Both the position numbers and the translations under genes were made by a program. From contig DATGLE010000251.1 in NCBI GenBank assembly GCA_035294325.1, positions 1-15,378 on the forward strand: 15,378 nucleotides of DNA. The letters run 5' to 3'. Numbering within the stretch: position 1 is the stretch's first letter; every line of letters starts with the position of its first letter. Below the pieces are notes generated by a model, which ran no database searches, was not told where the DNA came from, and was given only the letters and a program-made list of their open reading frames with translations. Positions 13,240 through 15,378 of the stretch are shown piece by piece. The DNA is from DATGLE01 sp035294325 (GTDB lineage: Bacteria; Chloroflexota; Ktedonobacteria; Ktedonobacterales; Ktedonobacteraceae).

Positions 13240-13851
13240 CTATTTATTTCCCATGCTGACCTTCACACGGGCAGGACGCAAGGTTTCATCACCGAGGGTA
13301 TAGCCCTTGAGTACCTCTTCAACGATGGTGCCTTCCGGCTGATCGCTATTCTCGACTGCCTCGATTGCTTCGTGCACGTAGGGATTGAAGGTCTCGCCTA
13401 CTGTTGGCACGGGGGTAAGCCCCTCGCTGCGCATCACCTCGTTCATCTGCCACTGCACCATGCGCAGAGCCTGTTGTAATCCCTGGCGATCCAGGGTATC
13501 CTGGTAGACAAGCGCTCGCTCTACGTTATCCATCACGCCGAGCAATTTCTGGAAGAGCGCCTTTTTCTGATTCTGTACGCGATCTAGCAGCACACGCTCC
13601 TGGCGCTTGCGAAAGTTTTCCAGGTCGGCGCGTTCGCGCAGATACTTGTTCCAGTTGTCCGCCGCCTCCTGCCGCGCCTGTGCGAGCTGAGCCGAAACCT
13701 GAGCGAGCTGCCCCTCCAGCTCAGCGATGCGCGCCTCCTCTGGCGAAAGCGCCTGCGCGTTGCCATTGCCATTCGTATTTGTCGTGGATGTTGCTTGCTC
13801 CGCGCCGGTTGCCGGCTGCTCTGCTGGTCTTTCCTGGGATTCTTCCATCAC
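13240..13851 (-). CDS. grpE: GrpE nucleotide exchange factor
   Basis: A 203-residue co-chaperone that releases ADP from DnaK. A low-complexity N-terminus (1-37; Thr/Asn/Gly/Gln-rich) leads into the long coiled-coil helix (about 38-100, EARIAELEGQLAQVSAQLAQ onward). The C-terminal beta domain has the family signature: FNPYVHEAIEAVENSDQPEG (155-174), then GTIVEEVLKGYTLGDETLRPARVKV. The start is GTG at 13851 with AAGGAG nine bases upstream; the next codon is an ATG (13848) and could be used instead. It is first in the operon, 78 bases ahead of dnaJ, with its own promoter and a HAIR-like operator. The DnaK it serves must be encoded elsewhere. Confidence 0.95.
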   Translation of the reverse strand: MMEESQERPAEQPATGAEQATSTTNTNGNGNAQALSPEEARIAELEGQLAQVSAQLAQARQEAADNWNKYLRERADLENFRKRQERVLLDRVQNQKKALFQKLLGVMDNVERALVYQDTLDRQGLQQALRMVQWQMNEVMRSEGLTPVPTVGETFNPYVHEAIEAVENSDQPEGTIVEEVLKGYTLGDETLRPARVKVSMGNK

Positions 13852-13884
13852 GATTCTCTGCTCCTTAAAACGGTATCTATGCTC

Positions 13885-13903
13885 AAACCCGGATCCCGGG
13901 TTT
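13885..13903. promoter_or_regulatory. Small hairpin in the grpE leader
   Basis: A perfect 8-bp inverted repeat (AAACCCGG, loop ATC, CCGGGTTT) lies between the predicted transcription start and the grpE ribosome binding site. It might be a simple heat-melting or stability element, but nothing beyond position supports that. Confidence 0.4.
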
Positions 13904-13928
13904 GCTGCGTAATCTTTATTGCTCCTAT

Positions 13929-13957
13929 AGTATAAACTTTGAGTGCTATCATGTCAA
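13929..13957 (-). promoter_or_regulatory. Near-consensus promoter of the grpE-dnaJ-hspR operon
   Basis: On the minus strand: a perfect -35 TTGACA (13957-13952), a 17-base spacer and TATACT (13934-13929). The same two hexamers and spacing occur ahead of the LacI-family gene. Transcription should start near 13922, with a leader of about 70 bases. Confidence 0.85.
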
Positions 13958-13958
13958 G
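13938..13958. promoter_or_regulatory. HAIR-like HspR operator
   Basis: The known HAIR consensus is CTTGAGT, seven bases, ACTCAAG. Here TTTGAGT (6 of 7), seven bases, TGTCAAG (5 of 7) fits with exact spacing. It covers the -35 box and most of the spacer of the grpE promoter, so bound HspR would block polymerase. The gene for HspR is the last of the same operon. Confidence 0.65.
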
Positions 13959-13975
13959 TTTTGAAGATGAGCTTA

Positions 13976-14037
13976 CTGGGAAGCAGGAGCGGGGAGCACG
14001 GCGCGACTGCCCCGTGCTCCCCGCTCCTGCTTCTCAG
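13976..14037 (-). terminator. Long hairpin after scpA
   Basis: Arms 13976-14001 and 14012-14037 pair over 26 bp with one G-T mismatch, around a 10-base loop. The hairpin starts three bases after the scpA stop and lies just upstream of the grpE promoter. No T run follows it on the minus strand, but its position suggests it insulates grpE from scpA transcription. Confidence 0.6.
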
Positions 14038-14039
14038 AT

Positions 14040-14876
14040 CTAATCTTCCAGATCTTCCTCCTGCCCCGCCTCGTTCCAGCGTTCGCCGCGTTCGAGAATG
14101 ATCGGCCCCCATAGTTCCTGCTGGAGGACGTTGATGCGCTGCCGCTTCCACAGTTCCAGCACGGCGAGGAAGGTGACGATGATTACCAGGCGCGAGCGCT
14201 CGTTTTCCAGCACGTCAGAGAGCAGGATGGAGTCGCGCTCCTCCAGGCGGCTCACGATTTCCGCGATGCGCTCGCTTACACGCACGCGCGCGGCGGGTAG
14301 GAGGTCCGCGCCGTTTTCCGCCTCCTTCGCCTGGAGTTCGAGCAGGCGCTGGAATGCCTGCGTTAACGCCTGAGCATCGAGGCCGACGAGCGTGGGCGGC
14401 GTCCAGGCCAGTTGCGCCTCGATGCCGGCGAGCAGCCCGGAGCGACCATAGGTTTGCAGGCCGGCCTCTTCGCGCTGGCGCAGCACCGTCGCGATCTCTT
14501 TTGCCAGCTTGTATTCGAGCAGGTGGCGCTGCAACTCTTCGGCCATCAGCGCGGCATCCTCGCTGGCGGCGCTCGTCTCCTCTTTGGGGCTGTGTGGCAG
14601 CAGGCTCTGCGATTTGATGTAGAGCAGGCGCGCGGCGATGGAGACGAACGCGGCCATGTTCGCCAGGGGCAGCTCCTCGGCCTCCCACTGCCGCAGGTAG
14701 GCGAGATACTGGTCCGTCACGGCCACCAGCGAGATCGTCGTAATCTCCATCTGCCGCTTCTCGATCAGGTGCAGCAGGAGGTCGAGCGGCCCCTCGAAGA
14801 CGGGAAGATGCACGACGTAGCGCGTCTGCCCATTGGAGATCGCTGTTAACTCGTCATTACTGATCTGCTCTAGCAT
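14040..14876 (-). CDS. scpA: Segregation and condensation protein ScpA
   Basis: A 278-residue kleisin subunit of the Smc-ScpA-ScpB condensin, acting in the nucleoid during chromosome compaction and segregation. The N-terminal domain carries the family hallmark VFEGPLDLLLHLIEKRQMEI (25-44), then VAVTDQYLAYL and the AARLLYIKSQSLLP helix. The C-terminal winged helix (VVTFLAVLELWKRQRINVLQ-type, actual start VIIVTFLAVLEL) is followed by a short acidic end. A Glu/Ala-rich middle linker is normal. The ATG lies three bases after the stop of the HD-domain gene, with GAGGTG inside that gene's end, so translation is probably coupled. The usual partner scpB is not downstream: a hairpin and the grpE promoter come next. 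Confidence 0.95.
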   Translation of the reverse strand: MLEQISNDELTAISNGQTRYVVHLPVFEGPLDLLLHLIEKRQMEITTISLVAVTDQYLAYLRQWEAEELPLANMAAFVSIAARLLYIKSQSLLPHSPKEETSAASEDAALMAEELQRHLLEYKLAKEIATVLRQREEAGLQTYGRSGLLAGIEAQLAWTPPTLVGLDAQALTQAFQRLLELQAKEAENGADLLPAARVRVSERIAEIVSRLEERDSILLSDVLENERSRLVIIVTFLAVLELWKRQRINVLQQELWGPIILERGERWNEAGQEEDLED

Positions 14877-14879
14877 GCG

Positions 14880-15378
14880 CTATGACACCTCATCTACCGC
14901 GTGCAGCGCCGCAGCCGGGCCGTGCGGCTGGTGATGTGTGCGGATATAGAGTACGGCGCGCGTAGAGAGGCCGGCGGCTCCGGCAAGTTCCGCGCCGATC
15001 TCGGCGTGCCACCATGCGTAGCTGAGCGCGCGCTGCCAGCGGGGCGCGATGCGTTCGCCGAGGAGCACCGGGGGAAGGGCCAGATGGGCAAGCAGCCTCG
15101 GCAGGCAGAGCTTGCCGAGGACGATGGCCGGCCGCGTCCAGAACGGGACGCGCCCGCCGGCCTTGCCCACGTCATGCAGCAGCGCCGCTGCCAGCAGGTC
15201 TGCTTCTGTGTAGCCGCGCGCCAGCAATCCCTGGCATACGCGCAGGCTGTGCCGCTGGTCGGCGGGCGACATCGTTTGAAAGAGCTGGAAAGCGCCGGCG
15301 GGCAGGCGGCGTGCCACCTCCGCATACTCTGCCTCCGTCAGCGGCGCGACTACGCCCAGGTGTTGGAACGCCTGCCAG
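14880..15378 (-). CDS. HD-domain protein, probable metal-dependent phosphohydrolase (N-terminus outside the window)
   Basis: The frame is open to the right edge, so the first residues are missing. A GTG at 15317 could start a 145-residue form, but the upstream 20 codons read as normal protein (ending LTEAEYAEVARRLP), so the gene most likely begins outside. The HD motif is clear: RHSLRV, then ADLLAAALLHDVGKAGG, with further histidines in AWWHAEIGAELA and YIRTHHQPHG. These are the metal ligands of HD phosphohydrolases. The stretch between them (about 45 residues, hydrophobic) is typical of short HD proteins annotated only by domain. The substrate is unknown. Coupling to scpA may be simple co-transcription. 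Confidence 0.88.
   Translation of the reverse strand, partial: WQAFQHLGVVAPLTEAEYAEVARRLPAGAFQLFQTMSPADQRHSLRVCQGLLARGYTEADLLAAALLHDVGKAGGRVPFWTRPAIVLGKLCLPRLLAHLALPPVLLGERIAPRWQRALSYAWWHAEIGAELAGAAGLSTRAVLYIRTHHQPHGPAAALHAVDEVS

Noticed and set aside
13938..13950. CIRCE element (HrcA operator) ahead of grpE
   Set aside because: Only one half-site, GAGTGCTA, is present. The matching TTAGCACTC half at the nine-base spacing is missing, whereas the HAIR pattern fits both halves.

Overview
The window reads as an ordinary bacterial chromosome segment, moderately GC-rich. I place it tentatively in Chloroflexota, most likely Ktedonobacteria or a relative. The grounds are an HspR-type heat-shock regulator (a trait of Actinobacteria and Chloroflexota), a PhoP/PhoR-like pair, a free-standing scpA, and many repeat-rich intergenic regions. 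No marker gene here proves the lineage, so this is inference.

Region 1 (1-6590, all minus strand) is a solute-uptake operon read from right to left: a LacI-family regulator, an Opp/Dpp-type substrate-binding lipoprotein, two permeases and two ATPases. The last ATPase is cut by the left window edge. A near-consensus sigma70-type promoter (6541-6569) precedes the regulator, and three tandem 12-bp LacI-type sites (6503-6538) lie over its predicted start of transcription. The regulator probably represses itself and, by read-through, the transporter. A LacI-type regulator beside an Opp-type transporter suggests oligosaccharide rather than peptide uptake.

Region 2 (about 6600-7190) has no gene. 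It is packed with inverted and tandem repeats, followed by the promoter of a two-component system.

Region 3 (7196-9245, plus strand) encodes an OmpR/PhoB-type response regulator and a histidine kinase with two membrane helices and almost no external loop. After a spacer carrying a 55-nt palindrome, 9561-11672 encodes a medium-chain dehydrogenase-like protein. Its catalytic zinc ligands are substituted, and about 300 acidic, low-complexity residues follow the fold.

Region 4 (11738-15378, minus strand) reads right to left as an HD-domain protein (cut by the window edge), scpA, a long hairpin, and then grpE, dnaJ and hspR. The promoter ahead of grpE carries a HAIR-like site, the known target of HspR, so this is probably a self-regulated heat-shock operon. 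dnaK is not present within it. The DnaJ keeps only two of the usual four zinc-finger motifs.

A theme across the window is long perfect or near-perfect inverted repeats with different sequences in nearly every larger gap (6852-6931, 6972-7027, 9415-9469, 11660-11729, 13976-14037). I found no CRISPR array, tRNA, rRNA, transposase or phage gene. I see no clear new multi-gene defence or metabolic system. The most unusual items are the dehydrogenase-like fusion, the palindromes, and the dnaK-less HspR operon with its reduced DnaJ.
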